From contig DASSKE010000002.1 of the NCBI GenBank assembly GCA_035690865.1, forward strand, positions 1 to 64,000: a stretch of 64,000 bases of DNA, written 5' to 3'. A program made the translations under genes and the position numbers. Shown piece after piece: positions 1-8,609 of this stretch. Below the pieces are notes generated by a model. That model searched no databases. It was not told the origin of the DNA and saw only the letters and a program-made list of their open reading frames with translations. How positions within the stretch are numbered: the stretch's first letter is position 1; each line of letters opens with the position of its first letter. The DNA is from CAMLQK01 sp035690865. Lineage in GTDB: Bacteria > Patescibacteriota > Saccharimonadia > Saccharimonadales > UBA4665.

Positions 1-1581
1 CTGAATAAGAACTTCACTTTCACTATCCAAGGCTGAAGTAGCCTCATCTAAAACAAGTATCGGGGCATCTTTTAATATTGCCCGGGCAATAGCAATACGC
101 TGCCGCTGGCCGCCACTGAGCTTAACGCCGCGTTCGCCAACCATCGTTTCATAACCGTGGGGAAGAGTGTCGATGAACTCGCTGGCATTAGCTTTGCGGG
201 CAGCCTCCCGAACATCCTGTGCCGTTGCACTCGGTTGGCCATAGGCGATATTTTCTTCAATACTACGATGGAAGAGCAGCGGCTCCTGCGGAACGTAGGC
301 AATAAAACGACGCAAATCGTCTTGCGTGATATCGGCGATATTTTGCCCATCGATAGTAATGGCGCCCGCTTGAATATCAGAAAAACGCAGCAGAATTCGT
401 GTAAGGGTGGTCTTGCCTGAGCCAGAATGACCGACAAGCCCTACTTTCTCGCCAGGCTTTATGCGAATGGAAAGATTATCAAACAGAGGCTCTTCGGAAC
501 CGCTGTGGGTAAACTGTACGTTTGAAAAGGTAATCTCGCCGGTATGAATGGCTGGCTTTTGCGGTTCTTGCGGGTCTTTTACCTCAGGTTCAATTTGCAG
601 GATCTCAGTCATATCGCGAGCATCACCAAGAGCGCGGTTATAGCTGCGCAAAACCGAGCCACTAAAGTCCCACAGGCCACGCGCGACGTTTGCGGTGTAG
701 GTAACAATCAAAAAGGTCGTGGCAATATCCGCACCATGCGAAACAACGCCAACTGTTGCCATAACCACGGCTAAAACGCCGACACTTGAGGTAACAGTGC
801 TAAAAAGCAGGTCTTGGCGGGTAACAGCTTTGATAATCTCGTGGACTTTGCGCCGAGTGACTTCGGTAGCATCGCTAAAATGCTGGCGTTCGCTGCTGGT
901 GCCGCTAAAACTCTTAATAGCCATAACATTTGTGACGCTGTCAGCCAAAATGCCTGTTTGCTTGCTTTCTAGGCTTGCTTCTTCGGCATTAAGCCGCCGT
1001 ACGCGCCGTGTAACAAATACCGCTACCACCATATACACAAAGGCCAGCACTAACAAAAGGATGACAAACACCGGCGCGCGATGAGCTAAAATGATCGCAG
1101 TAAATATCAGGGAACACACAAAAGGCATCACCTGGAAGATTGTGGTGTCGGCAAACCGGATATATGCGCCTACTAGCTTATTAGTTTGCGAAACCAGCGA
1201 ACCGCCAAAATGATTGGCATGGAAATCAGCACTTTGCTGCAACAAATGGGAATATACTCGCTGCAAAATATCGCGCTGAACATTTGCCTCTAGTCGCCAA
1301 ATAAGAATCACCACCACGCGCCACGCGATGACAGTACCAAGAATAGTAAGTGCGGCATAAGCAATAATTTCTGGCCCAAAACTGCCCCATACATCACCTT
1401 TGGTAAAGTCGCCGCTGCTAAGCCGCTCGATAATCGTGGCGATAATAAGCGGCGGTAAAAACTGATGCGCCAGCGTTGTAAGCGGCGTCAGGATTATGGT
1501 ACTCAGGGTGAGGGCTCGGTAATGCCAGGCGTGCTTCCAGAACAGTTGCATGGATAACCGGGAGAGGTCTTTGCTCTTCAT
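1..1581 (-). CDS. ABC transporter, fused permease-ATPase (partial, 3' end outside window)
   Basis: Homodimeric-type ABC exporter half-transporter. The 527 codons in the window begin at an ATG at 1581 and run off the left edge in frame. The N-terminal ~320 residues hold about six hydrophobic segments (ABC_membrane type 1). The ATPase domain follows, with Walker A GHSGSGKTT, a Q-loop region (AYVPQEPLLF), the signature LSGGQRQRIAIA and Walker B ILVLDEATSALDSE. The missing part is the short C-terminal end including the H-loop. The substrate cannot be told; multidrug or lipid-type exporters share this layout. It is transcribed divergently from trhO across about 165 bases. Confidence 0.93.
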   Translation of the reverse strand, partial: MKSKDLSRLSMQLFWKHAWHYRALTLSTIILTPLTTLAHQFLPPLIIATIIERLSSGDFTKGDVWGSFGPEIIAYAALTILGTVIAWRVVVILIWRLEANVQRDILQRVYSHLLQQSADFHANHFGGSLVSQTNKLVGAYIRFADTTIFQVMPFVCSLIFTAIILAHRAPVFVILLLVLAFVYMVVAVFVTRRVRRLNAEEASLESKQTGILADSVTNVMAIKSFSGTSSERQHFSDATEVTRRKVHEIIKAVTRQDLLFSTVTSSVGVLAVVMATVGVVSHGADIATTFLIVTYTANVARGLWDFSGSVLRSYNRALGDARDMTEILQIEPEVKDPQEPQKPAIHTGEITFSNVQFTHSGSEEPLFDNLSIRIKPGEKVGLVGHSGSGKTTLTRILLRFSDIQAGAITIDGQNIADITQDDLRRFIAYVPQEPLLFHRSIEENIAYGQPSATAQDVREAARKANASEFIDTLPHGYETMVGERGVKLSGGQRQRIAIARAILKDAPILVLDEATSALDSESEVLIQ

Positions 1582-1727
1582 AAAAAGTCCTTTAATTGTG
1601 GTTTATGTGCATTTTTTGGGGAGGTGGCCGACCAAGAGAGTCCTAGCTATTGCTCCAAGAGAACGATATATGTACGTATATTGTAGCAATTTATTCCGGT
1701 GATGCAATACAAAAAAAGTGTAGTTTA

Positions 1728-1736
1728 TGATATAAT
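1728..1736 (+). promoter_or_regulatory. extended -10 promoter of trhO
   Basis: TGA-TATAAT ends 10 bases before the ATG at 1747, with no Shine-Dalgarno sequence between. A start at or next to the ATG, giving a leaderless or nearly leaderless mRNA, is inferred. Confidence 0.6.
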
Positions 1737-1746
1737 TACCGCTGAT

Positions 1747-2634
1747 ATGCAAAAAATCTTGCTTTACTACAAATTTGCGCCACTTTCTGACCCAGAGGCA
1801 GTACGCTTGTGGCAAAAAACTCTTTGCGAAAAACTTAACCTCACCGGTCGCATCCTGATATCTAAGCATGGCATTAACGGCACCGTAGGTGGAGAGCTTG
1901 ACGACCTCAAGGCGTATGTTAAGGCCACCAAAGAGTTCACTTTGTTTAAGGGGACGATGTTTAAATGGTCTGAGGGTTCACGCGAGAACTTCCCTAAGTT
2001 GAGTGTCAAGGTGCGTAAGGAGTTAGTAGGATTCGGTGCTCCAGATGAGGTTGAAGTAGATGAAAATGGTGTGGTAGGCGGTGGCACACACATTAAACCC
2101 GAAGAGCTGCATAAACTCATTGAGGAACGCGGCGAAGACGTAGTATTTTTTGACGGCCGCAACGCTTACGAAGCAAAAGTGGGCAAATTTAAGAATGCAA
2201 TCGTGCCCGACGTGCGCACGAGCCGCGACTTTATAAAAGAAATCGAAAATCCTAAATACGATGACATTAAAGATAAGCCTGTCGTAACCTACTGTACCGG
2301 TGGTATCCGCTGCGAAATCCTCAGCTCCATGATGAAAAAACGCGGCTTTAAAGATGTGTACCAAATGGATGGCGGCATTGTTAAATACGGCGAGAAGTAC
2401 GGTGATAAAGGTCTGTGGGAAGGCTCCCTGTATGTATTTGATGGCCGCATGGGCGTCAAATTCTCCGAAGATGCTAAAGATATCGGCGTATGTGTTCATT
2501 GTGGTGCCACAACGAGCAACTACGAGAACTGCGCCAACATGCCCTGTAACGACTTAGTGTTGATCTGCAAGAGCTGCGCAACAACGCACACCACCTGTTC
2601 TGAGGCGTGCGCCGAACAACTCCAAGCAGCATAG
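1747..2634 (+). CDS. trhO: tRNA uridine(34) hydroxylase, rhodanese family (TrhO/YceA)
   Basis: Family role: oxygen-dependent hydroxylation of wobble uridine 34 in tRNA, the first step toward (c)mo5U. The 295-residue protein has an N-terminal acylphosphatase-like region (ISKHGINGTVGG), a rhodanese domain with the active-site loop YCTGGIRCE, and a C-terminal Cys-rich part (CVHC, then further Cys and His residues) typical of YceA. The reading frame is open from a GTG at 1699, but the -10 box lies inside that extension. The ATG at 1747, giving MQKILLYYKF, is therefore the better start. uvrC follows after 39 bases from its own promoter. Confidence 0.92.
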   Translation: MQKILLYYKFAPLSDPEAVRLWQKTLCEKLNLTGRILISKHGINGTVGGELDDLKAYVKATKEFTLFKGTMFKWSEGSRENFPKLSVKVRKELVGFGAPDEVEVDENGVVGGGTHIKPEELHKLIEERGEDVVFFDGRNAYEAKVGKFKNAIVPDVRTSRDFIKEIENPKYDDIKDKPVVTYCTGGIRCEILSSMMKKRGFKDVYQMDGGIVKYGEKYGDKGLWEGSLYVFDGRMGVKFSEDAKDIGVCVHCGATTSNYENCANMPCNDLVLICKSCATTHTTCSEACAEQLQAA

Positions 2635-2661
2635 TTACTTTAGGCTGCATTTAAAACCACG

Positions 2662-2667
2662 TATACT
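2662..2667 (+). promoter_or_regulatory. -10 box of uvrC
   Basis: TATACT ends 6 bases before the uvrC ATG (2674), without Shine-Dalgarno. A leaderless mRNA is inferred. Confidence 0.6.
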
Positions 2668-2673
2668 AATAAC

Positions 2674-4164
2674 ATGAACGCGGCTCTTAAAGAAAAACTT
2701 ACCACACTCCCCGTCCAAGCCGGTGTGTATTTTCATAAAGATGCGACTGGCCAAATTATTTATGTGGGCAAGGCTGCCGTGCTCAAGAATCGCGTGCGGC
2801 AATACTTTCAGGCTTCTCGACGGCGTGACCCTAAAACAGAGGCGCTTATTGCCGAGATTGCCGACACCGACTGGGTAACGGTTGAGAGTGAACTCGACGC
2901 GCTGTTCTTAGAGGCTGAAATGGTTCGGCGTTACATGCCGCGCTATAATATTTTGCTGCGCGACGATAAGAGTAGCTTGTACGTGCGCATTAACTATAAT
3001 GACGCTCATCCAACTATTAGCTTTACACATCGTCCACTCGACGACAAGGCCCAATATTTTGGCCCTTTCTTTAATGGTGGCGAGGTTAAGCGCGCCCTCC
3101 GCCATTTGCGTAAAGTGTTTCCATATTCGACCCACAGCGCAACTACCATTCCTAAGCGCGCCTGTTTACAGTATCACCTCGGGCTTTGTCCAGGCCTTGA
3201 GGAACATAAGACGTCCCTTACGGAATACCGTGCTAATCTTCGTAAGCTCATGCAGTTCTTACGTGGCGAACGCCAAAAACTTGTTGATAGAATGCAGCAC
3301 GATATGTTGGCAGCTGCCAAAAAGCAGCAATTTGAGCGGGCGGCCGAACTTCGTAACCAGTTTTATGCGCTTAAGGCTCTGAGTAAACAAATCGTTTTTT
3401 CGGATACTGAATTCTTGGACATAAGTAAGGACCGCGGTCTGCAAGGCCTGGCCGATCTTTTGGGTATGCGAAAGGTTCCACAACGTATTGAGGGATACGA
3501 TATCAGCCACATGCAGGGAACCGACAATGTGGCTAGCATGGTCGTTTTTACTAACGGTATTCCCGATAAGGCTGCCTACCGCAAATTTAAGATGCGTCTC
3601 CCGGGCAATAACGACTTTGCTCATATGAACGAGGCTTTGTCGCGGCGTTTAAGTGTTAAGAATGTTAAAGAGTGGGGTCTGCCTGATATCTTCTTAATAG
3701 ATGGTGGTAAAGGCCAGCTTGCGGCAGCAATTGAAGCGCGCGATAACGCCGGTATTGATCGCCCAATGATTGGCCTTGCAAAGCGCGAAGAAGAAATAGT
3801 CGTACATATTGCTAAATCTGGAGTTGTTCCTTCGCAGATTGCTATGCAACAACATGGCTGCGTGGTGCGACAAAGTGATGATTTTATGCTCCTGCTTCTA
3901 CCCAAGAGTTCAGACATCGTTAAGCTTTTGCAGCGCGTGCGGGATGAGTCCCATCGTTTTGCGGTAAGCTATCACTCCGTTCTTAAGGGCAAGCGCCAAA
4001 CGGCAAGCTTGCTTGATACTATCGAAGGTGTCGGCCCGGTCACCCGTAAAAAACTCATAAAAAGCTTTGGTAGCCTCCAGGGCGTTAAGCAGGCAACGCA
4101 AGAAGAGCTTGCCGCACTTTTGGGGCCTAAAAAGGCTAAGAGCCTCTTCGACCAACTTCACTGA
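2674..4164 (+). CDS. uvrC: UvrABC excinuclease subunit C, shortened
   Basis: Makes the 3' and 5' incisions in nucleotide excision repair. Visible parts: GIY-YIG nuclease at residues ~12-95 (GVYFHKDATG, IYVGKA), UVR helical motif around 210-245, RNase H-like nuclease with YDISH, FLIDGGKGQL and the RDESHRF histidine, and a C-terminal helix-hairpin-helix pair (IEGVGPVTRKKLIKSFGS). At 496 residues it is about 100 shorter than common UvrC. The stretch normally lying between the UVR motif and the RNase H-like domain is missing, while catalytic residues of both nucleases remain. It ends at a TGA just before a strong terminator. Confidence 0.95.
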   Translation: MNAALKEKLTTLPVQAGVYFHKDATGQIIYVGKAAVLKNRVRQYFQASRRRDPKTEALIAEIADTDWVTVESELDALFLEAEMVRRYMPRYNILLRDDKSSLYVRINYNDAHPTISFTHRPLDDKAQYFGPFFNGGEVKRALRHLRKVFPYSTHSATTIPKRACLQYHLGLCPGLEEHKTSLTEYRANLRKLMQFLRGERQKLVDRMQHDMLAAAKKQQFERAAELRNQFYALKALSKQIVFSDTEFLDISKDRGLQGLADLLGMRKVPQRIEGYDISHMQGTDNVASMVVFTNGIPDKAAYRKFKMRLPGNNDFAHMNEALSRRLSVKNVKEWGLPDIFLIDGGKGQLAAAIEARDNAGIDRPMIGLAKREEEIVVHIAKSGVVPSQIAMQQHGCVVRQSDDFMLLLLPKSSDIVKLLQRVRDESHRFAVSYHSVLKGKRQTASLLDTIEGVGPVTRKKLIKSFGSLQGVKQATQEELAALLGPKKAKSLFDQLH

Positions 4165-4172
4165 TGCAAATA

Positions 4173-4200
4173 AAAACTGCCTCGAGATTGAGGCAGTTTT
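4173..4200. terminator. bidirectional intrinsic terminator between uvrC and the minus-strand gene
   Basis: Perfect 11-bp stem AAAACTGCCTC / GAGGCAGTTTT with a 6-base loop. A-rich and T-rich flanks let it serve both converging genes. Confidence 0.85.
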
Positions 4201-4219
4201 ACAAGAGGAGGCAAATGCC

Positions 4220-4549
4220 CTAAGCAGCTATGTCGTAGTCTGTCTGCTCTTTCTTTTCGTCCTTCTTGGTCATAAGCTCGTAAGCAACAAAGTTATCGGC
4301 ACTTTGTTTTGCAGATGCAGCAGCTTCTTGCTGATTTGCCGCGAGCTGATTAGCAAACTTAAACGCAACAACGTCTTTTGCAAAAGCACTTACACCACCG
4401 AGACTTTCGGCGTCGATAGTAGCGTTAACAGCAGTGTGGCCTACTTCGAGGACAACAGGCTTTTGGCCAAGGCCTAAAGCTTCTTTGCTGGTCATTTCAA
4501 ATGCGGATACTACAGGAACGTTGGCAATATTAAGTGTATTTGGATTCAT
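4220..4549 (-). CDS. hypothetical protein, 109 residues
   Basis: I do not recognise the family. The frame extends up to 4570, but a TATAAT on the minus strand (4562-4557) lies 7 bases before the ATG at 4549, so the protein should start MNPNTLNIANVPVV. No signal peptide or membrane segment is seen. The middle is a mixed beta-type region, followed by an Ala/Gln-rich helical stretch and a charged Lys/Glu/Asp tail ending YDIAA. It stands alone, convergent with uvrC and divergent from the aminopeptidase gene. The clean promoter and terminator support a real expressed gene. Confidence 0.7.
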   Translation of the reverse strand: MNPNTLNIANVPVVSAFEMTSKEALGLGQKPVVLEVGHTAVNATIDAESLGGVSAFAKDVVAFKFANQLAANQQEAAASAKQSADNFVAYELMTKKDEKKEQTDYDIAA

Positions 4550-4556
4550 GCTCACT

Positions 4557-4562
4557 ATTATA
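4557..4562 (-). promoter_or_regulatory. -10 box of the 109-residue hypothetical
   Basis: TATAAT on the minus strand, 7 bases before the ATG at 4549; no Shine-Dalgarno. Confidence 0.55.
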
Positions 4563-4649
4563 GCGCACATGCTATGTGTATGTCAATGCTTTTTATGCCA
4601 TCACCTACGTGTCGATAACAGAGGCGATTACGGCATATTGCGCAATATA

Positions 4650-4658
4650 TGCTATGCT
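4650..4658 (+). promoter_or_regulatory. extended -10 promoter of the M24 aminopeptidase
   Basis: TGC-TATGCT ends 8 bases before the ATG at 4667; no Shine-Dalgarno. Confidence 0.5.
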
Positions 4659-4666
4659 TTGTACGT

Positions 4667-5887
4667 ATGTTCGATAGTGAGTTTTTTATAAACAATCGTC
4701 GTAGGCTTCGCCAGCTCTTTACCGGAACGGCCCCTATTGTTATCACAGCACATGGGTTGCTCCAGCGGGGAAGCGATGAAGCTTTTCAGTTTCACCAGGA
4801 TAGCAACTTCTGGTATCTAACAGGGGTGAACGATCCTGATATTATCCTGGTTATGGATAAAGGCAAGGAATACCTTATTGTTCCGGGCCGTTCGGACTCG
4901 CGGGAGGCTTTTGATGGTGCTATCAGTCACGAGGATTTACGCCGGATATCAGGGGTAGAAGCAGTGCTAGGCGAAAAAGAAGGCTGGAAGCAGCTTGAAG
5001 CGCGATTGCGTCGTGTAAAGCATATGGCCACACTTGCCCCACCACCATCGCGTATTGATGCCTGGGGTCTGTATACTAACCCTGCCCGCAGTGCACTGGT
5101 GCGCCGTTGCCGTGACATAAGTCCCGGCTTGGAACTTCTTGATCTGCGAACTCATTTGGCTCGCATGCGGACTATAAAAGCGCCTCAGGAGCTAGAAGCG
5201 CTTAAAAAGGCTATTTCTATAACTAACGATACCCTTAAAGAAGTAACAAAGGCACGCCAGCTGCAAAAATATGCTCACGAGTTTGAGATTGAAGCCGATA
5301 TAACACGCGGATTCCGGCGTCGTGGCGCCCGTGGCCATGCTTTTACGCCAATTGTTGCGGCTGGGGCTAATGCCTGCACGCTACATTATGTCGAAAACAA
5401 CGGCCCGCTGGCCAAGAACGACTATGTAGTGCTTGATGTCGGTGCGGAATATAGCCACTACAGTGCAGATATCACCCGAACGGTATGTTTGGGTGATCCA
5501 AGCGCCCGTCAAAAAGCAGTATTTGAGGCTGTTGCTGCAGCCCAGGACTTTGCCTACTCTATTTTACGGCCAGGTATTTTGCCCCAAGAGTATGAAAAAC
5601 AAATGGTTTCGTTTGTAGGCGAAAAGCTTCGCGAGCTGGGCTTAATAAAGTCAATTACCCCCGATCAGGTCCGCAAATATTTCCCGCACGCTACCTCCCA
5701 CTACCTGGGATTGGATACGCATGATGCAGGTGATTACAGCAAGCCATTTGAGGCGGGCGCAGTCATTACGGTTGAGCCGGGTATTTACATCCCCGAAGAA
5801 GGTATTGGCGTGCGCCTTGAGGATGATATTTTACTGCTTGACGACGGTGTATCGGTGTTGTCGGAGGATTTGCCGCGATCGCTTTAG
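4667..5887 (+). CDS. pepP: Xaa-Pro aminopeptidase (M24B family)
   Basis: Cytosolic metallopeptidase that removes N-terminal residues before proline. It has an N-terminal aminopeptidase P domain (residues ~1-150, with FHQDSNFWYLTG) and a C-terminal creatinase-fold domain. Metal ligands are visible as LDVGAEYSHYSADITRT (two Asp), SHYLGLDTHD (His), ITVEPGIYI (Glu) and RLEDDILL (Glu). The usual start at 4649 overlaps the -10 box, so MFDSEFFINN at 4667 is preferred, giving 406 residues. The gene stands alone. Family assignment is firm; exact substrate preference is inferred. Confidence 0.92.
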   Translation: MFDSEFFINNRRRLRQLFTGTAPIVITAHGLLQRGSDEAFQFHQDSNFWYLTGVNDPDIILVMDKGKEYLIVPGRSDSREAFDGAISHEDLRRISGVEAVLGEKEGWKQLEARLRRVKHMATLAPPPSRIDAWGLYTNPARSALVRRCRDISPGLELLDLRTHLARMRTIKAPQELEALKKAISITNDTLKEVTKARQLQKYAHEFEIEADITRGFRRRGARGHAFTPIVAAGANACTLHYVENNGPLAKNDYVVLDVGAEYSHYSADITRTVCLGDPSARQKAVFEAVAAAQDFAYSILRPGILPQEYEKQMVSFVGEKLRELGLIKSITPDQVRKYFPHATSHYLGLDTHDAGDYSKPFEAGAVITVEPGIYIPEEGIGVRLEDDILLLDDGVSVLSEDLPRSL

Positions 5888-5936
5888 AAAGGGCACGGGG
5901 CATGATACAATATCCGTAGCTTTACGCTGATATCAC

Positions 5937-6308
5937 ATGAAAAAACAAGGTTTTATCTATAGGTTTCTCGTTCGTTGGCTTGTTTGCAGCCTTGGTTTGT
6001 GGGTGGCCGCCGGCCTTCTGAATGCGCACATAAGCTATAACGACAGCTATGCCACTATTATCTGGGCTGGTTTTGCTCTGGCTATCGTAAACGCTATTTT
6101 GCGGCCAATTATCGTGGTGCTGAGCTTGCCAGCTATTTTGGCGACACTCGGTTTGTTCACCGTTGTTATCAATGGATTTATGGTGTATCTGGTAGATAAG
6201 CTTACGCCGCTGCATGTGGACAGCTTTTGGATTGCAATACTTGCCGGCATGATTATCGGCTTGGTAAACTACTTAGTAACGGCAATATTGGAGAATAGTA
6301 AGTCATGA
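5937..6308 (+). CDS. phage holin family (superfamily IV) membrane protein
   Basis: A 123-residue protein with four hydrophobic segments, matching the small actinobacterial-type PF04020 holin-like family. The family is widespread in bacterial chromosomes, and lysis activity is not established. Features: basic N-terminus (MKKQGFIYRFLVRWLV), the segment AILRPIIVVLSLPAILATLG, and a final helix AILAGMIIGLVNYLV. A TACAAT box at 5906-5911 gives a leader of about 20 bases. It overlaps secG by 4 bases (ATGA), so the two are probably translationally coupled. Confidence 0.85.
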   Translation: MKKQGFIYRFLVRWLVCSLGLWVAAGLLNAHISYNDSYATIIWAGFALAIVNAILRPIIVVLSLPAILATLGLFTVVINGFMVYLVDKLTPLHVDSFWIAILAGMIIGLVNYLVTAILENSKS

Positions 6309-6520
6309 CAATTTATAACTACATTACCATCGCTTCGGCACTTCTGATGATTCTGCTTATTCTGGTACAAACACGCGGCGCAAGCCTGGGTGCTGGCCTG
6401 GGCAGTAGCGGCGAAGTTAACACGGTTCGTCGTGGTACTGACAAAACAGTTTTTCAGATTACAATTATTACGGCAATTATTTTCGCTGGTTCGCTTTTAG
6501 TTGGAATTATTGTCGCGTAA
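6305..6520 (+). CDS. secG: preprotein translocase subunit SecG
   Basis: Accessory membrane subunit of the SecYEG channel. The 71 residues form two transmembrane helices around a loop with the family hallmark Gly/Ala/Ser-rich region (TRGASLGAGLGSSGEVNTVRRGTDK); length is typical. It sits between the holin-like gene and the solute-binding protein gene, in one apparent operon. Confidence 0.93.
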   Translation: MTIYNYITIASALLMILLILVQTRGASLGAGLGSSGEVNTVRRGTDKTVFQITIITAIIFAGSLLVGIIVA

Positions 6521-6536
6521 TTAGGCAGGAGCTTAC

Positions 6537-8330
6537 ATGCTGGATCGCGCTTTTAAGTTACGGTTCCGCCGCCGTCTGCGGCTGCGTAAGCACCAAGTTG
6601 AAGCTATCGGCCAACAAGCCGAATATCATTTGGAGCGAGATTTACTACGGCGCCTAGAGCGCTTGCGCAACGTTCGCCGCTTTGTTGCCGGTTGGCTTGT
6701 GCTTTTGCTTTTACTCGGGGGTTGTAATGTAGTGCAAATGCGTGCTTTGGGCGGCTATTATCAGACTCTGCAGCCAGTACCGGGCGGTACGTTTACCGAA
6801 GGTATGATGGGGAGCTTTACTAACGTTAATCCCATGTACGCCACCAGCGGTGCCGACCAAGCGGTTTCGCGCCTTGTATTCTCTGGCCTATATACTTATA
6901 ACGATAAGAACCAGCTCGTGGGTGATTTGGCCGACGGTTTGCCCGCGGTTGACGCCACGGGTACGGTTTATACGGTGACTCTTAAGAAGGGAGTTACTTG
7001 GCATGATGGTCAAAAAGTTACTATTGATGACATCCTTTACACATATAAAGCTATTCAAAACGCCGATGCCCAGTCTCCTTTAAACGGTAGTTGGAGCGGA
7101 ATCAAGATAGCTGCGGCTGGTCCGCAGTCGGTGAGTTTTACGTTGCCAAATCCGCTTGCCTCATTTAGATACTCGCTTACCAACGGTATTGTGCCTAAGC
7201 ATATCCTGGGTGATGTGCCTATGTCAGAATTACGTTCGGCGGCATTTAACACCCGGCAGCCTATTGGCTCTGGGCCATTTACCTGGGGCGCTTTGGAAGT
7301 AATGGGCAATTCCTCAGCAGATCGCCAACAACGTATTGCGCTACATCCATTCGAACAGTATTACGGCGGTAGGCCAAAGCTGGGCGGATATGTTTTTCAT
7401 ATCTATCATGACCAAGATAGCTTGATAAAAGCCTTTAATAAGCATGAGATAACAGCTATTTCTGGCCTTGACTCGGTGCCGAAGCAGCTCAAACGTGACG
7501 CGGCTGTACGTGAGTACAATATACCGTACACTGCGGCGGTAATGACCTTTTTTAGAACCACTGACGGCGTATTGCAAGATGTGCGGGTGCGCCAGGCTCT
7601 GGTGCTGGCTACCGATACAAAAAGTATTATCGCATCTTTGGGCCACCCCGCCGTGTCGGTAACTGAGCCACTCCTAAAAGGGCAAGTAGCGTATAACCCA
7701 GCGTATCAGCAGGCAGGTTTTAATGTAGCTGCCGCCAAGGCACAACTTGATGCTATGGGATGGACGGTGGGCAAAAATGGTATTCGCCAAAAACAAGGCG
7801 TACCGCTGTCGTTCCAGTTATTTGCGGAAGATACCGGTGAGTACAGCAAAGTGGCAAAGCAACTCCAAGATCAGTGGCGTGCTGTTGGTGTTGATGCCCA
7901 GCTGAGCCTACAGGGCAGCGATGACTTTCAGAGCACGCTCGCTTTTCATTCCTATGATGCGCTCTTGTACGGTATCTCGATAGGTATTGATCCAGATGTC
8001 TATGCATACTGGGCAAGTACACAGGCTGACATGCGTTCGCAGAATCGCTTGAACTTTTCGGAGTACAAATCGAATGTTGCTGATGCTGCTTTGGAAGCCG
8101 GACGTACCCGACTTGATCCGCAATTACGCGCTGTTAAGTACGAGCCCTTCTTAAAGTCTTGGCAAGAAGATGTACCGGCGCTGGGGCTGTATCAGCCACG
8201 GTTGCTACTGATTACCCGCGGGCCTGTATTTGGCTTAGACGAGAAGTACATAAATGTACCAACCGACCGCTACAAGAACGTGCAGAACTGGATGATTCGC
8301 CAGCGCGGCGTGTCGCAAAGCGAGCAGTAG
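6537..8330 (+). CDS. ABC transporter solute-binding protein, family 5 (peptide type), membrane-anchored
   Basis: A 597-residue extracytoplasmic binding protein of the oligopeptide/nickel class. The N-terminus is Arg-rich and cytoplasmic, then a single hydrophobic segment (VAGWLVLLLLLGGCNVV) whose Cys could be a lipid site. The SBP_bac_5 domain follows (GMMGSFTNVNPMY, TLKKGVTWHDGQKVTIDDILYTY, VRQALVLATD). The long Arg-rich N-terminus of ~55 residues before the membrane segment is unusual. No permease or ATPase partner lies next to it. ATG at 6537 follows AGGAG (spacing 6). Possible role: peptide capture from a host or surroundings. Confidence 0.88.
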   Translation: MLDRAFKLRFRRRLRLRKHQVEAIGQQAEYHLERDLLRRLERLRNVRRFVAGWLVLLLLLGGCNVVQMRALGGYYQTLQPVPGGTFTEGMMGSFTNVNPMYATSGADQAVSRLVFSGLYTYNDKNQLVGDLADGLPAVDATGTVYTVTLKKGVTWHDGQKVTIDDILYTYKAIQNADAQSPLNGSWSGIKIAAAGPQSVSFTLPNPLASFRYSLTNGIVPKHILGDVPMSELRSAAFNTRQPIGSGPFTWGALEVMGNSSADRQQRIALHPFEQYYGGRPKLGGYVFHIYHDQDSLIKAFNKHEITAISGLDSVPKQLKRDAAVREYNIPYTAAVMTFFRTTDGVLQDVRVRQALVLATDTKSIIASLGHPAVSVTEPLLKGQVAYNPAYQQAGFNVAAAKAQLDAMGWTVGKNGIRQKQGVPLSFQLFAEDTGEYSKVAKQLQDQWRAVGVDAQLSLQGSDDFQSTLAFHSYDALLYGISIGIDPDVYAYWASTQADMRSQNRLNFSEYKSNVADAALEAGRTRLDPQLRAVKYEPFLKSWQEDVPALGLYQPRLLLITRGPVFGLDEKYINVPTDRYKNVQNWMIRQRGVSQSEQ

Positions 8331-8380
8331 CTTGCGCTAAGGCGCTAATTGCGGTACAATTACCACTGTTTTAACAGTTT

Positions 8381-8467
8381 GCGCGAGTGGCGGAATTGGT
8401 AGACGCGCTAGTTTCAGGTACTAGTGAGGTTACACTCGTGGAGGTTCAAGTCCTCTCTCGCGCACCA
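8381..8467 (+). tRNA. tRNA-Leu(CAG)
   Basis: An 87-base class II tRNA with acceptor stem GCGCGAG/CTCGCGC, long variable arm, T-loop GTTCAAG and encoded CCA. Anticodon CAG at 8415-8417 within loop TTCAGGT. Promoter seen: TTGCGC (8332-8337), 17-base spacer, TACAAT (8355-8360). The last 8 bases GCGCACCA recur at 10648 and 12789 as cassette junctions. Confidence 0.97.
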
Positions 8468-8535
8468 AGTTGAATATTAGATATAAAAGTGTTCCACAGC
8501 TCAAGCCAATGAGCACCAATGTGGAACACTTTTTA
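8460..8535 (+). repeat. tRNA-Leu 3'-end/hairpin repeat, copy 1 (left end of cassette A)
   Basis: GCGCACCA, then about 17 bases, then a 14-bp stem AAAAGTGTTCCACA (8485-8498) / TGTGGAACACTTTT (8520-8533) with an inner GCTCA/TGAGC stem. It can act as terminator of the tRNA. Nearly the same 76 bases recur at 10648-10723, and a shorter form occurs after tRNA-Leu(GAG) at 26061-26107. Confidence 0.85.
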
Positions 8536-8609
8536 TTTCTCTTTTTAGGCCTCGCCCAGTAGACTAAAAGCACCCGGCGCTTGCTTAGTGATTTGAGCTA
8601 GAGGCAAGT

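Noticed and set aside
2908..3135. Various minus-strand and alternative-frame ORFs inside uvrC, trhO, ligA, leuS and others
   Set aside because: They lie fully inside well-supported genes, carry no motifs and lack promoters or ribosome sites.
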